Positions 12,601 to 24,361 are shown, numbered from the stretch's first letter. The stretch is 64,000 nt of DNA from Agrostemma githago (GCA_958450325.1 OY288259.1:61902987-61966986), one strand, 5' to 3'. Notes: a model not told the origin generated them from the sequence alone. Numbers and translations: made by a program.

Positions 12601-13557
12601 ACCTTCTAAACTCAAAATTCAATCATAGCAGCAGGAGAGCAAACATCGTCATATACTACAACAAAATTATAATGCGGCAAAGAACATGAGATAAACATCA
12701 ACAAAAGACAATGGAGGCATTAACAAATCAGAGACACAAAAGCAGGTTACCTTACCAGTATTACGAGCGAAACTTTGTTTCCGAATCTCCTCACTACCTA
12801 TGTTTTCAGTCACGGAAACAATGTCAACCAAACTCTCGGAATTCACCTTATCACTCTTACCACCATTATTATGCTTTCCACCACGCTCTTCACCCCAACC
12901 ACTCCGTTTCCTATCCGCTTCACTACCCATATTTGCATCCACAGAAACAATGTCAACCAATTTCTCACCCTTATCACTTCTACTACTACCCTTCTTCTCA
13001 CGCTCCGACCCCCTTTCCTTCTCACCTCTCTCCTTCTCGCCCCTCTCTTTCCTCTCAGACCTGTGATGTTTACTCTCGCTTTTACCACCACTTCTCTTCC
13101 CTTCTTCGACATCAAATCCCGACACATACTTCCCTTCTCTTCTACTCGACCTTTTCGAATCACCAGACCCTCTAACCTCCCTCTCCTTCTCCTTCTCCTT
13201 CTCCCTAAGTTCACTTTTCGACATTTCTCGGCCGTTACTGTCATCCCCTCCACCAGTCCACCTATCATCATCTACCTTCTCCTTCTCCTTCTCCTTCCTC
13301 TTCCTCGAAGAAGAAGAAGACACCATGCCACCAAATTCAACAGTGTACTCAGCATTGCCTAAACCAACTAATTCCTTACTACTTACATCAACAGCTTTCG
13401 AATCAAGCTTTCGCCTTTCACTCGAACTCGATTCCTTCAAATGTCCACCTTCCTTCACTTTCTTCTCCCTAACCCCAGATTCCTTCTCCGAATCAGAATA
13501 ATCCCTAACATCTCTCGTACTATGCTTACTCGATTTATGCCTAGAACTCCTCGGCAT
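6660..13557 (-). CDS. HIZ2-like: RD/RE-rich nuclear protein, ZC3H13/HIZ2-like (At5g53440-type), five exons
   Basis: Exons by splice sites and frame: 13557-12756, 10740-9567, 9314-8000, 7913-7830, 7187-6660; total 3903 nt, 1300 residues. The start is the second Met of the open frame (MPRSSRHKSSKHS), the form I associate with this plant family; an upstream ATG at 13587 is in frame. The protein is highly charged: SR/ER-rich N terminus, long RD/HD repeats in exon 2, a Pro/Gly/Met-rich segment (PPGPPGPHHGGFPP), and a folded-looking block before the exon 3 end (TAQFLRAYLGRLDISVDLVD). No CCCH zinc finger is visible. In Arabidopsis HIZ2 interacts with HAKAI and is considered the plant ZC3H13/Flacc counterpart in the m6A writer; its adjacency to the PAP14 gene supports the identity. 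Intron 1 is about 2 kb and I see no gene in it. Confidence 0.82.
10019..10360 (-). repeat. Coding minisatellite encoding RD/HD repeats
   Basis: Inside exon 2 of the ZC3H13-like gene, a 48-bp unit encoding 16 residues (RDQDRDQGRDHDRDRG) is repeated three to four times. A larger block containing LDYDRVRV is duplicated on either side. The frame is kept throughout, so copy-number change would lengthen or shorten the RD-rich stretch without breaking the protein. Confidence 0.9.
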
Positions 13558-14916
13558 TTTCTCACAATCAATCAATTCTCTACTCAACGAACAAAAACCC
13601 TAATTTTTCCCCTCTTTTCTCCTCTGATTCAAACAATCAACAACCAAATCAAAAATAAACTAAACTTTTCACCAACCTTTGGCCAACAAGCTGCACTCGA
13701 CAAAAGGTCCTTCAATCTGCAAAACTACAAACCCTAACTTTATTCAAATCGCAAGAACCCTAATTTCTCGAAAACATCGAAACCAGAAATTAATCAATTG
13801 AAAAACGAAAGATTGAGTTTTCCGGTGACCGGCGTCGTGATACACTCGCCGGAAAGTTCGCCGGCGTCGGGAAATGGCGGGCGGCGGTGAATCGGGAGAG
13901 GAGAGAGAAAGTAGAGAGAGAAATGAAACGAGAGGTTTTTTTTTTAATTTTAATTTTTTTAATTTTATTTTTTTCGGTTTTAGAGGATGTGATGAGGCGA
14001 CTGTCTGTATCTCGTAGGATACGGTTACCTTGTACTATGATTTTATTGACCATTTTACCCTTACTTATTTTCCGTAATTACGATATTGTCCCTTGCTTTG
14101 ACTGTGAGTCTGTGACTTGAGTGGTTACTCTGCGTGGAGGAGAAACTCGAGTTGGCTACGGACCTGCTTGGATCGGACTACGAATTTTTTGGAAGATCGG
14201 GCTAAGGGGATTTGATTGATAATGACTACGTGTGGTCCGTGTGGAGACGGTCAGCGTTGTGATTGTTTTATGTCAATGATGAGGTGACATGTGAAGTCAA
14301 ACTCCTGAGAAGGATCGAGGTACATATAAAAAACATTCCTAAAATAGAAAGGCAGAAAATTCATTGAGACGACGCTTCAATATGGAATAGGCAAACAATT
14401 CATTGGAACGGAGGGAGAAAATCTTTTAGTGGTGGGTCGTATGTGGACACAAAGCTTGGCTCTCAACCTAACTACATTCGAAGGGAGGGGTCGGAGGCTT
14501 GGACGTTCTATCTTATTAGATGCTCGAGAAGGGCAACCAATCAAGGTTAAGGTGGACGTGTGGATGTCGGCTTCACGAGTTCCACCATGATGGGCTGAGG
14601 TGGAACTCGGAAAAGCTTCTTGAAAAGTTCTTTCAAATTATAACTGGAACGCAAGAGATTTGTTCGAATTAGACTTAATTCGAGCAAAGTGGCGGATAAA
14701 TGTTGTTAGAACTATGAGAATAGTGGAAACTGAAAGAGGACTCAAAGTATGTCAATCGAAACGTGAAAATGATCCGTGACTCCAAAACAAGATTTGTCAA
14801 ACCCTAATTTTGTCTCGTATCAAATTGTCCCTTTTGGCAATCGTGTTGATTCGTGTCACGACACAATCACAACAAAGAAAAACACACTGGCTCGATAATT
14901 ATCAGACTCCTGTTGT
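13558..14916. other. Divergent intergenic region, 5' flank of the ZC3H13-like gene
   Basis: The first 300 bases or so are probably 5' UTR and promoter of the minus-strand gene. At 14340-14450 there is what looks like the right end of a Stowaway-like element (GGAACGGAGGGAG) without a matching left end. No coding region could be supported between 13590 and 14916. Confidence 0.5.
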
Positions 14917-15280
14917 CCCATGTGTCGCGGTTGTGTACTTGTGCGAAACCAACTGAATAAAATGGATTGAATGAAACCATCTCCAACACAAACGAAAACA
15001 GATACATTTTCATCGAAACCGAGAAAATATTTACCAATGAAGCAACTCTAGTCTCTAGCACGGGCATTACCCCTGGACGACTTCTTGCACCCTAAACGAA
15101 AACAGATATATTTTCATCGAACCGAGCAAATATTTCCCATGAAGAACTCTAGTCTCGGTTGTGTACTTGTGTCGCGGGTTTCGATGAAAATGTATCTGTT
15201 TTCGTTTGTGTTGGAGATGGTTTCATTCAATCCATTTTATTCAGTTGGTTTCGCACAACTACACAACCGCGACACATGGG
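14917..15280. repeat. Fold-back inverted repeat, arms about 104 bp
   Basis: Bases 14917-15020 and 15177-15280 are near-perfect reverse complements (each contains GAAAACAGATACATTTTCAT or its complement). The 156-bp spacer carries a direct repeat (CTAGCACGGGCATTACCCC) that recurs at about 15313 and 15422. The same arm sequence appears as short open frames on both strands, which is a by-product of the inversion. Confidence 0.9.
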
Positions 15281-15789
15281 AAATATTTACCAATGAAGCA
15301 ACTCTAGTCTCTAGCACGGGCATTACCCCTGGACGACTTCTTGCCCCCTAAACGAAAACAGATATATTTTCATCAAAACTGACAAAATATTACCCATGAA
15401 GCAACCCTAGTCTCTACTCTCTAGCACGGGCATTACCCGTGGACGACTTCTTGTAACACATACATTCATCACTCGTCTACTCATCTTATATAGCACAAAA
15501 AGCAAGGATAACATAGATATAGACAAGTAGACAACTATGAACTCAAGATATTTAACACTTTGAGTGAGACTCTCTTTGGATTTTTGACATGTTTTTCCTC
15601 ATGCTCAACTCTTCCTACCTTCATCTCGACACGCAATCCTCGCACGCCACTTTTATGATTTTATCCTAACAATAGGAGTATAATAAAACTTCACATCTCT
15701 CTTTCCTTAATCTTGCTCTCACCAATCAAATCTTTTTTGGGTATGTTTTTTTTAATCTTTTTTATTGGTATTTTCTTTCATGTGTCACT

Positions 15790-17355
15790 TCATATGATGC
15801 TTATATTCATGATTATTTGAAATTGGGTTGAATAAAGTTTGAATCTTTGGGTGTTTTTGATGTCATTTGATGCTATATTCATGATAGTTGGAAATGGAGT
15901 TGAATAAAGTTTGAATCTTTGGGTGTTTTTTGAATTTTGATGTCATATGATGATTATATTCATGAAAAATGGAAATGGGTTGGATGAAGTTTGAATCTTT
16001 GGGTGTTTTTGATGTCATTTGATACTATATTCATGATAATTGAATTGGGGTTGGATAAAATTTGTTTTTTTGATGTCATATGATACTATATTCATGATAA
16101 TTGGATATGGGGTTGAATAAAGTTTGAATCTTTGGGTGTTTTGATGTCATTTGATACTATATTCATGATAATTGAATTGGGGTTGGATAAAGTTTGAATG
16201 TTTTTTTTATTGTTTTTGATGTCATATGAATATATGATACTAATAATTGAAAATGGGGTTGAATAAAGTGTGAGTTTTGGGTGTTTTTGATCTCAATTGA
16301 TATTATATTCATGATAATTGAATTGGGGTTGAATAAAGTTTGAATTTTGGGTGTTTTTTTTCAATTTTGATGGCATATGATGATTATATTCATGAAAAAT
16401 GGAAATGGGGTTGAATGAAGTTTGAATCTTTGGGTGTTTTTGATGTCATTTGATTTGATACTATATTCATGATAATTGAATTGGGGTTGGATAAAATTTG
16501 TGTTTTTGATGTCATATGATGCTATATTCATGATTATTGGAAATGGGATTGGATAAAGTTTGAATCTTTGGGTGTTTTTGATGTGATTTGATGCTATATT
16601 CATGATTATTGGAAATGGGATTGAATAAAGTTTGAATCTTTAGGTGTTTTGATGTGATTTGATGTTATTCATGATATTTGGATATGGGGTTGGATAAATT
16701 TTGAATCTTTGGTTGTTTTTGATGTCATTTGATACTAATAATTGAAAATGGGGTTGAATAAAGTGTGAATTTTGGGTGTTTTTGATGTCATTTGATACTA
16801 TATTCATGATAATTGAATTGGGGTTGAATAAAGTTTGAAGCTTTGGTTTTTTTGATGTCATTTCATACTATATTCAAGATAATTGAATTGGGGTTGGATA
16901 AAGTTTGTGTTTTTGATGTCATATGATACTAAATTCATGAAAATTGAATTGGGGTTGGATACAAATTTGAATGTTTTATGATACTAATAATTGAAAATGG
17001 GGTTGAATAAAGCTTGAATTTGGGGTGTTTTTGATGTAATTTGATATTATATTCATGAATCATGATCATTGATTGAATTGAGGTTGGATAAAGTTTGAAT
17101 CTTTGGGTGTTTTTGATGTCATTTGATATTATATTCATGATCATTGATTGAATTGGGGTTGGATAAAGTTCGAATCTTTGGGTGTTTTTGATGTCGTATG
17201 ATAATTCTTGATAATCGACAATGGGGTTAGAATAAAGTTCGAATTTTGGGTGTTTTTGAATTTCGATGTCATATGATAAATTGATACTCATAATTTTATT
17301 CATGAAAAATGGAAATGGGGTTGAATAAAGTTCAAATCTTCGAATGTTTTTGATG
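15790..17355. repeat. Minisatellite, about 20 units of 70-80 bp
   Basis: Imperfect tandem units follow the pattern TTTGATGTCATATGAT, ATTCATGATAATTGAA, TGGGGTTGGATAAAGTTT, GAATCTTTGGGTGTTTTT. Some units are shortened. The array ends about 40 bp before the start codon of the PAP14 gene, so the 5' UTR or promoter of that gene must lie in or be displaced by it. On the minus strand the units are open in one frame (KNTQRFKLYPTP), which I regard as chance. Confidence 0.92.
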
Positions 17356-17392
17356 TGACATGACCATACGACGCAGGTTGAATGAAAAGGTG

Positions 17393-18514
17393 ATGGCTTT
17401 GTGTGGAATCGGGTGTGTTTCAAGCACGAAAGGGATAGATTTACGATTCATCAGCATAAATTCACCAACTTTATCGATCAAACCAGCAAATAAATGCCTA
17501 AATTCGAGACAATTTACTCCATTTGTAAGTAGAAAATGTGTTAGACTGCTTTGTAAGGCTTCAGCGAGCTCAATCTCCGAAGAGAAGAGTGAAATCGATG
17601 GATTATCTTCCGCGGACGATGCATTGGGTTTGGTTAATCAGTTCAAAATGTCTGATTTTGAGGTTTCGGATCGTGTTAGTGTTGGTCTTGGTGGCCGGGT
17701 ACGCCTTCTAATTAGTTTCTCGGATCATTTTCATTGTATTTTTAGATATATGTAGCCGATCAATGTGATCAATGCCGTTTCTTGGATTTCTGTAGGGTGA
17801 TGAGCTAGTTTTCGAAGCTGTCGTGAAGGATTCTAGCAGGTTAGTATGTCATCCTCGTCGATGATCATGACCTGTCGTCATAGGTTTGTGACAGATATAC
17901 CCGTCATAAAAAGCTGATATCTTTCTCGTTTTGTGGTCAAGTGCAGCCCGTTGTATGACAAAAAAGTCGTCCTTCGAGAGCTTACTAGCGTCCAAGCACA
18001 AAGGAGAGGGAAACGAGCAATACAGGTTGGTAAATTTCGAAAAGAATCACAACACGTGGAGTCGTGGATGAAGTTTCATGTGTATAATGGATCTTCGTCA
18101 TTTTTTCAGGTGTTCAAGAAATTGGCTCATCGTAGACTTCTCTATCATTCTTATTCAATGCAAGTTCACGGTTATATCTCTTCTCCAACTTCCCCCGGTG
18201 ACTCATTTACCCTCGTTCATGGCGTAAGTCCTTCAAGTTCAGTTCAGTTAAGCACACTTTAGTCGGAAAAAAACAAGGCCCTAACTCTAGCTTATTATTC
18301 CCACGTTTCAGTATCATGGAAGTTTCTCGTTAAGGCACTGGCTTCGACAATCCGATTGGTTGCCTACTTTAGAAGCTACCTTAGCACTCGACGAGGAATC
18401 CGTTCGACGAGTAGGAGATGATAGCATTGGAGGCCCCGCCGTTACACGACAACTACGTCTCATCCGAATGTTGATGAGAGATCTTTTGATAGGAGTACGA
18501 CGATTCTTCTTCTT

Positions 18515-18545
<31 letters not shown>

Positions 18546-19488
18546 TTAAAATGTCGCTTTACGAGTATCTCTTCTTCGTCTAGCTGTGTCAAAACATACT
18601 TGAACTGCCGGTTTTCTTCAGGTGAATTACTTGCATAGCCACGGACTCGCCCACACGGAATTGAAATTGGAAAACGTGCATGTGAGCCCTCTTGATGGAC
18701 ACATTAAAGTACGTAACTCCCGACATTTCCCAATTCACGTTATCATATTAATAATTTTTTTTAAAAAAAATTATTTCTTACCAACTATCGCGAACTTTTT
18801 TTTAACGACTCGACGATTTCAGATAATAATTCAGGTTAGCCGACCCCAAATCTTTTCGTATCACGAACTTACCTCAAATGTTCTTATTATTATCAGGTAG
18901 GTTTCTTTGGAAATGCTGCCGATTTTTTGGAGAGCACTTCAAAAGATGATAGTTTTGATACTAGGAGGCGACAAATGATGATTGCATTTGATATGAGGTA
19001 TTAGAGCCGGTTTCGAAGCAAAAAAAAAAATCATTTCATTCGTCGAGATCTAATTCATCTAAATACTTTATCTATATACATCGTTGCAGATGTGTCGGAT
19101 TTATTATGGCAAAGATGGTTCTACGCGAACTCATGGATCCTTCGATATTTGCAAAATTCAAATCATTTCTTACCAAGGTACTTGATTTGCGGTAAACTTT
19201 CCCATGTTACTCAGACTCTTCTACAAGGTGTCGTGTTCAAAAAAATCATTTTTTTTGGTCGAAATTGAAGTATTGAAGTGTCGTGTCAGTATCAGACACG
19301 AACCCATGATAACTTTCATTGCATTTTTTTTTGTCGATCCATTTTTCTAATATTAATATCAACAAACGATTTTCCAGGGAAACGATCCTTCAAGCTTACG
19401 TGAATTCATGTTACCGATCTTATTCAAGAATTCGCCTTCAGGAAACATCGGTCTTCAAGTGAGTCATCGATCTCTCATTCCCACCGCC

Positions 19489-19526
<38 letters not shown>

Positions 19527-20860
19527 CCCGTTTCTTAGAACAAAATGTGTGACGAGAAATTTATTCTAGATACTTGATCGGAACTGGGGTGCCGGTTGGA
19601 ATCTACTAGCTTTACTGCTCGCGCAGAAACCTTTGGAAAGAATAAGGTTCGTTGTCGACGTCACAACGAAATTGATCAAATTATCGACAAAATTCACTCA
19701 AAAACTTGTATGAGATGGTTTTACTTTTACGCGTGTGATGCAGCTGCTTAAATGCGTTGAGGCACCCGTTTTTATGCGGGCCAAGGTGGAGGATCGAGCC
19801 ATCGATGAACATGATCAGGTGGGGCCTCGGATCTACGGCTGTCCGAATCACTGAGGAGTACATTTACGGACACCCTCAACGTCGAAGACTCTCCCACTTC
19901 GTCGAGCTCATGGAAATGCTCAACCCTCATCCAAAGCCGAGGGTACGTCTAATTTCTCCTCTCTTCTCGTCGATTTTTTTTTTTTTGGTTACGAGGGAAC
20001 TCAAAGCCGCTACCTTTGGTGCACTCTAGGTAAACCCTCGGGTGTACGTAATAGGCTGCAAACCACGCACACCATGTAAACCACCCTTTGGGCGACAAGC
20101 TCGAAGTTTAGATGGCATAGTCTAATTTTTTTCTTAGGTTGCGTTTTTACGACTTTTTTCAAACCTTCGTATGTTAATTTATTTGCAGAATTGGTTGGAT
20201 TTGTTGCCGGGTAAATGGCGTTTACTATATAGTACCGGCCGTCATATCGGGTTAACCTTTCGACAACCGTCACACCGAGTTTTGATAGGTGATGTAACCC
20301 TATCCGTTACTCGAATCTCCACTCGTAAAACAACGTTCTCCATCTCTTCGGATATTTCTTTCGACGTGATCGATGGGCACGATTGGCCCCACAACAAAAC
20401 CGGCACACCCGGGAAAATAACCGTCACGTCCCCATTCAAACTACGAGCCGGCCGTCGTCTCTACCTCAAGGAAGACATCGACTCCGGAATCTCGTTAACA
20501 AAATCGAACACAACAACGACAACAACGACAACAAGAAGCTCGGTTTTGAAAATCTTGTCGGGGAAGAAATGGAGGAAAGCGTTCCCGGTTAGCGAGATTC
20601 CTTCGAGTCTTCCGGTCGCTAAACTCGCTTCGAACGACATTGAAGTTTCGATGGAGATCGGTGAGCCGCTTGGTAGTAAAGTCGAGAGCGCACAAAGGGT
20701 ACTTCGAGAAGTACGATTACAAGTGCCTCCGGAAATGTTTGATTTGACGAAAGTTGTTTGTGGTACGTATGTCGATTCGAGGCTTCTTGTTCTTCGTTGT
20801 GTAAATGGTTCGGCTCTTCTTTTTACTCGAACATGTATAGACGCGGAGCGTAGTGTATAG
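17393..20860 (+). CDS. PAP14: Plastid-lipid-associated protein 14 (fibrillin 11): pseudokinase plus fibrillin domain
   Basis: Twelve exons: 17393-17698, 17796-17839, 17947-18025, 18110-18223, 18312-18494, 18622-18708, 18897-18997, 19090-19177, 19378-19458, 19570-19646, 19744-19942, 20189-20860; 2031 nt, 676 residues, close to the Arabidopsis protein (At5g53450, ORG1). Residues 1-55 look like a plastid transit peptide. A kinase-like fold spans about 80-400, but catalytic positions are replaced: VVLR at 124-127 (Arg for the ATP-site Lys), HTE at 253-255 for HRD, FFG at 274-276 for DFG. The C-terminal part from about 454 (NWLDLLPGKWRLLYST) is the PAP/fibrillin lipocalin-like domain associated with plastoglobules. 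Probably a structural or lipid-binding plastid protein without kinase activity. Intron 5 holds a (TTC)n tract, intron 9 a long poly-T, and introns 8 and 11 dispersed repeats. Confidence 0.93.
19211..19320 (+). repeat. Dispersed repeat copy in PAP14 intron 8
   Basis: Starts CAGACTCTTCTACAAGGTGT and ends near GTCAGTATCAGACACG. Related copies lie at about 32578-32735 and 52441-52590, each opening with CAGACTCTTCTAC and a GTGTC-rich stretch. No terminal inverted repeats are clear. The class is unknown. Confidence 0.6.
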
Positions 20861-21523
20861 ATGTCGCGATTCGTTGTAATTCGGTCGATAGTCGTGTACA
20901 TATCGTGTAAAAAGAATGTAATTATTCCGACCCGTTGAATATGGATCGGATCTGGATTTGGATCCACACTTTTGTAAACGGGTTTGGATCTGGATCTTGA
21001 TCTACTTGATCGAAAGTAAGATAAAATCCATTCAATGTAAAGATTACTTATTCGACGACTAATAAATCCGATTTAAGCAAGACTAATTATTTCCGTGACT
21101 CGGTCTCAATTAGACCTAACAAAACTGATCTGACTCGACACCCAAATTGAAGATCCAAGTTTGACTCGTAACCCGAATTTTGCCTCGGTCTGACCCGGAT
21201 ATTGTTATAAAATACGACTCGAAATTAACCTGATTTTTTGGATTGGAAAGTGGTCTAACCCGTATCCGATCTGGTCGACCCGTTTGTCAAGTTTAGTCTC
21301 GATAAACTTGGCTTTGTTACGAAAAACGTCACTTCTCATCCGACTTGCATGTGTTAAGCGTATTGACAGCGTTCATCCCGAGTCAGGATCGATAATAATT
21401 AAATTAATTGAAAATAGAGATCATGGGTTTACCAATTCAATTGATTTGAAGATCATTACACAGAATTTTGTAAGAAATAAACATCAAATCAGATCAAAAA
21501 ATCCCAAAAAAAAACCCAGAAAA
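20861..21523. other. Intergenic region between PAP14 and SFT2-like genes
   Basis: Holds the PAP14 3' UTR, then a stretch rich in GGATCTGGATC / GACCCG words (20930-21290) typical of a degenerate repeat, then the probable promoter and 5' UTR of the SFT2-like gene. No TATA box was convincing. Confidence 0.5.
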
Positions 21524-23306
21524 ATGTGGAAATCTGTGTTTGGAAGAAATGAAGAAGCAGATGAAGATGATTATTATGATGAAGATAACAGTAACAGCAA
21601 TCAAGATAATCCTTTCTCTCTTACATATACCCAGGTTCAATTTCAATTCAATTCAATTTAATTCAATTTAATTCAATTAATTTCCCCTAAAGTTATGATC
21701 TTTAATCAATTTTATCTGATGATGAACTCTGATTATTGCAATTTGATTGATTGATTAGAAACTTTATGCATTTGCTGGGTGTTTACTTGGTGGATTCCTC
21801 TTCCTGTTCTTGGTATGTACCCTTCTGCAAAAAATCGGGTTTAGTCCCGATTTGAGCACAAATTCTTGTATGAGACGGTTTCATGTCTCGTATTTTTTGT
21901 TGGTTATTAGTGTGTTTTATCGAATGGGTTAATGTGAAACCGTCTCACAAGAGATTAACTGTGGATTCGAGATCAAATTATGCAAAAATGATCAACTTTT
22001 TTACTAGAAAGTTTGCTACTTTTTATTCTGAGTTTATTTTTGTCGAAAAAGCGCAGTTAGTCACGTTACAATATTTGAGTATGTTTGAAGTAAACTGTAA
22101 TTGGTTTGATGCTACATTTGGATGATATTTGATGGGTTTTTTACGGATTCGAGATCAACATTTTTACAGTTAAAGTGTTGACTTTTACTGTAAAAAAAAA
22201 GTTGATCATTCTGCATAATTTGATCATTGGATGGTGTTGGTGCAGTCAGAAATGTAAAAAAAAAAAACGACAGTCGAGTTGTATGATGACAGTCGATGAC
22301 ATGGTGTGGGTGCAGTCAGAAATGTAAACAAACGACAGTCGAGTTGTATGATGACAGTCGATGACATGGTGTTGGTGCAGTCAGAAATGTAAAAAAAACG
22401 ACAGTCGAGTTGCATGATGACAGTCGATGACATGGTGTTGGTGCAGTACTGCTGTCAGAAATGTAAAAAAACGACAGTCGAGTTGTATGAAGACAGTCGA
22501 TTTTTTTACCAGTTACTAACATTATTTTAACTGGTTCATTACAGTCGATAGTTGCATTCGCGAAACCAATCAAATTCGCTCTTCTATTCACGTTTGGGAA
22601 CACGCTTGCTGTTGGAAGGTAATACTTGTCGATTACTGAAGCAGTGTCGAAGTGACATAGATTTGAATCATTTGATATTTGAATATTTCACGTGTTTTTT
22701 TTTTGCTAATTTTTACCTATCACGGCAGTACAGCCTTCCTAATCGGACCAACAGAGCAATTACGAAAGATGTTTGATCCTGTACGAGTCTATGCAACCGC
22801 AGTCTACTTGGGTTCCGTTCTTTTTGCACTTATCTGCGCAATCCTGGTCCGTTACCTAACCTAACCTAACCTAACCTAACCCATTCTCGTATCTGGTCGT
22901 TGTTCACCAAAAAAAACCGCTGCAATCTCATTACATTTTTGTCGAAAATTCACAGATTCACAACAAGATTCTAACCCTACTCGCTATGCTATGCGAGATT
23001 TGCGCTCTTATTTGGTAAGCTGCCCTACTTTCGTCTTTCTCCTTGCGTCTACCATTTACGGTTTTGTTTCTAAGGACGTTGTAACTCCATTAATGTCCAT
23101 TAATTTTGTATCAAAAGCCGAAAAGGTATGAGAATAAAGCCAAATTTATGTTTTCAGTAAATATTCGGGTCTATATACAGACTTTAAGCAATGCTCGTCT
23201 ACGTGCATTTTGGTTGGGTGGTTGCAGGTACAGCTTAAGCTACATTCCGTTTGCACGAGGCTTGGTTTCAGATATAACGGTCCGTCTCTTTGATACTGAA
23301 TTCTAG
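21524..23306 (+). CDS. SFT2/GOT1-like vesicle transport membrane protein
   Basis: Six exons: 21524-21634, 21759-21812, 22545-22618, 22729-22846, 22956-23014, 23228-23306; 495 nt, 164 residues. After a short acidic cytosolic N terminus (MWKSVFGRNEEADEDD) come four hydrophobic segments (about 42-58, 62-80, 97-120, 122-141). Family signatures are FAKPIKFALLFTFGN, AFLIGPTEQLRKMFDP, RVYATAVYLG and WYSLSYIPFARG; the C terminus is RLFDTEF. SFT2 and GOT1 proteins act in fusion of endosome-derived vesicles with the Golgi. The splice frame closes exactly at every junction. Exon 4 is followed by an odd donor (CTG|GTCCGT) leading directly into (CCTAA)n. Intron 2 contains a 65-bp tandem repeat. Confidence 0.93.
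22235..22500 (+). repeat. Tandem repeat, about 65 bp, four to five copies, SFT2-like intron 2
   Basis: Units read GGTGTTGGTGCAGTCAGAAA, then poly-A, then ACGACAGTCGAGTTGTATGA, then TGACAGTCGATGACAT. One unit carries a 6-9-bp insertion (TACTGC). The exon 3 acceptor itself sits in a related word (ATTACAGTCGATAG), so the repeat grew from sequence near the splice site. Confidence 0.9.
22855..22880 (+). repeat. (CCTAA)5 microsatellite beside a splice donor
   Basis: Five CCTAA units start 8 bases after the exon 4 donor of the SFT2-like gene. It resembles a telomeric pentamer but not the plant heptamer CCCTAAA, so it is most likely a simple repeat. Confidence 0.85.
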
Positions 23307-23589
23307 ACGTTCTCGTAAACAACCCGTCTAGGCGCGCCTACGTCTACATGTACATTTCCTTTGGATCTTCGCGTAATTATACGTTTGCTTACCATTGTGA
23401 TCGTTGAAGCCAATTTTGTCGAATCTTTGGATCGATAGGCCTCGTCCTTGTGCAGTTGTGCTATGATTGTGTTTTTTTAAATTTTTTTTCCCGGCATCTC
23501 GGTTTTATTTTGATGAACAAGCCTTTTGTTATATTAAGCGAAAATCATTATTGGTTATTTTATCGCGTTCAATTGTTACAATCAAAGTC

Positions 23590-24361
23590 GATGAGCATCA
23601 AAACCATCTTTGTGACTCCCTTTACACCATCATAATCGACAAATGTCACTCATGAGTAAAAATACTTGCGAACTATGATAGATCTCAAGTTCAAACCTGT
23701 CCTACTATCATCATCAAAATCATCTTTGTGACTCCCTTTACACCAGCATAATCGACAGTTGGCAGTCTTGGGATGCGTGCCAAAACTGCCAACAGGTCAA
23801 ATTATGAAGGATCTCAGGTTCAAACCTGTGTGGCTGTCATCATCAAAACCATCTTTGTGACTCCCTTTACACCAGCATAATCGTCAGATGTCGTCACGCG
23901 TGCCAAGATTGCCAACTGGTCAAATTACGAAGGATCTCAGGTTCGAACCTGTGTGACTGTCATCATCAAAACCATCTTTGTGACTCCCTTTACACCAGCA
24001 TAATCGACAGATGTCACGCGTGCCAAGATTGCCAACTGGTCAAATTACGAAGGATCTCAGGTTCGAACTTGTGTGGCTGTCATCATCAAAACCATCTTTG
24101 TGACTCCCTTTACACCAGCATAATCGACAGATGTCATGCGTGCCAAGATTGCCAACTGGTCAAATTACGAAGGATCTCAAGTTCGAACCTGTGTGGCTGT
24201 CATCATCAAAACCATCCTTGTGACTCCCTTTACACCAGCATAATCGACAAATGTGATGTCACGCGTGCCGAGATTGCCAACTGGTCAAATTATGAAGGAT
24301 CTCAGGTTCGAACCTGTGTGGCTGTCATCATCAAAACCGTCTTTGTGACTACCTTTACACC
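23590..24361 (+). repeat. Tandem repeat, about 120 bp, about seven copies, with tRNA-like A and B boxes
   Basis: Each unit includes CCATCTTTGTGACTCCCTTT, CACGCGTGCCAAGATTGCC, AACTGGTCAAATTACGAAGG and CTCAGGTTCGAACCTGTGTG. TTGCCAACTGG fits the Pol III A box (TGGCNNAGTGG) at 9 of 11 positions, and GGTTCGAACC fits the B box. They lie about 20 bp apart, shorter than in a true tRNA. Possibly a tandemly amplified SINE head. The array begins about 280 bp after the SFT2-like stop codon. Confidence 0.8.

Noticed and set aside
12711..13362. Several + strand frames of 88-195 codons
   Set aside because: Shadows of the Ser/Lys/Glu-rich exon 1 of the ZC3H13-like gene.
14867..15351. Two open frames with the same peptide on opposite strands
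   Set aside because: Explained fully by the 104-bp inverted repeat.
16361..17423. Minus-strand open frames with repeated KNTQRFKLYPTP peptides
   Set aside because: They arise from the minisatellite units. Units differ in length and break the frame repeatedly, and there is no start context or domain.
22853..22880. Interstitial telomere repeat
   Set aside because: The unit is CCTAA, not the plant CCCTAAA, and only five copies are present.
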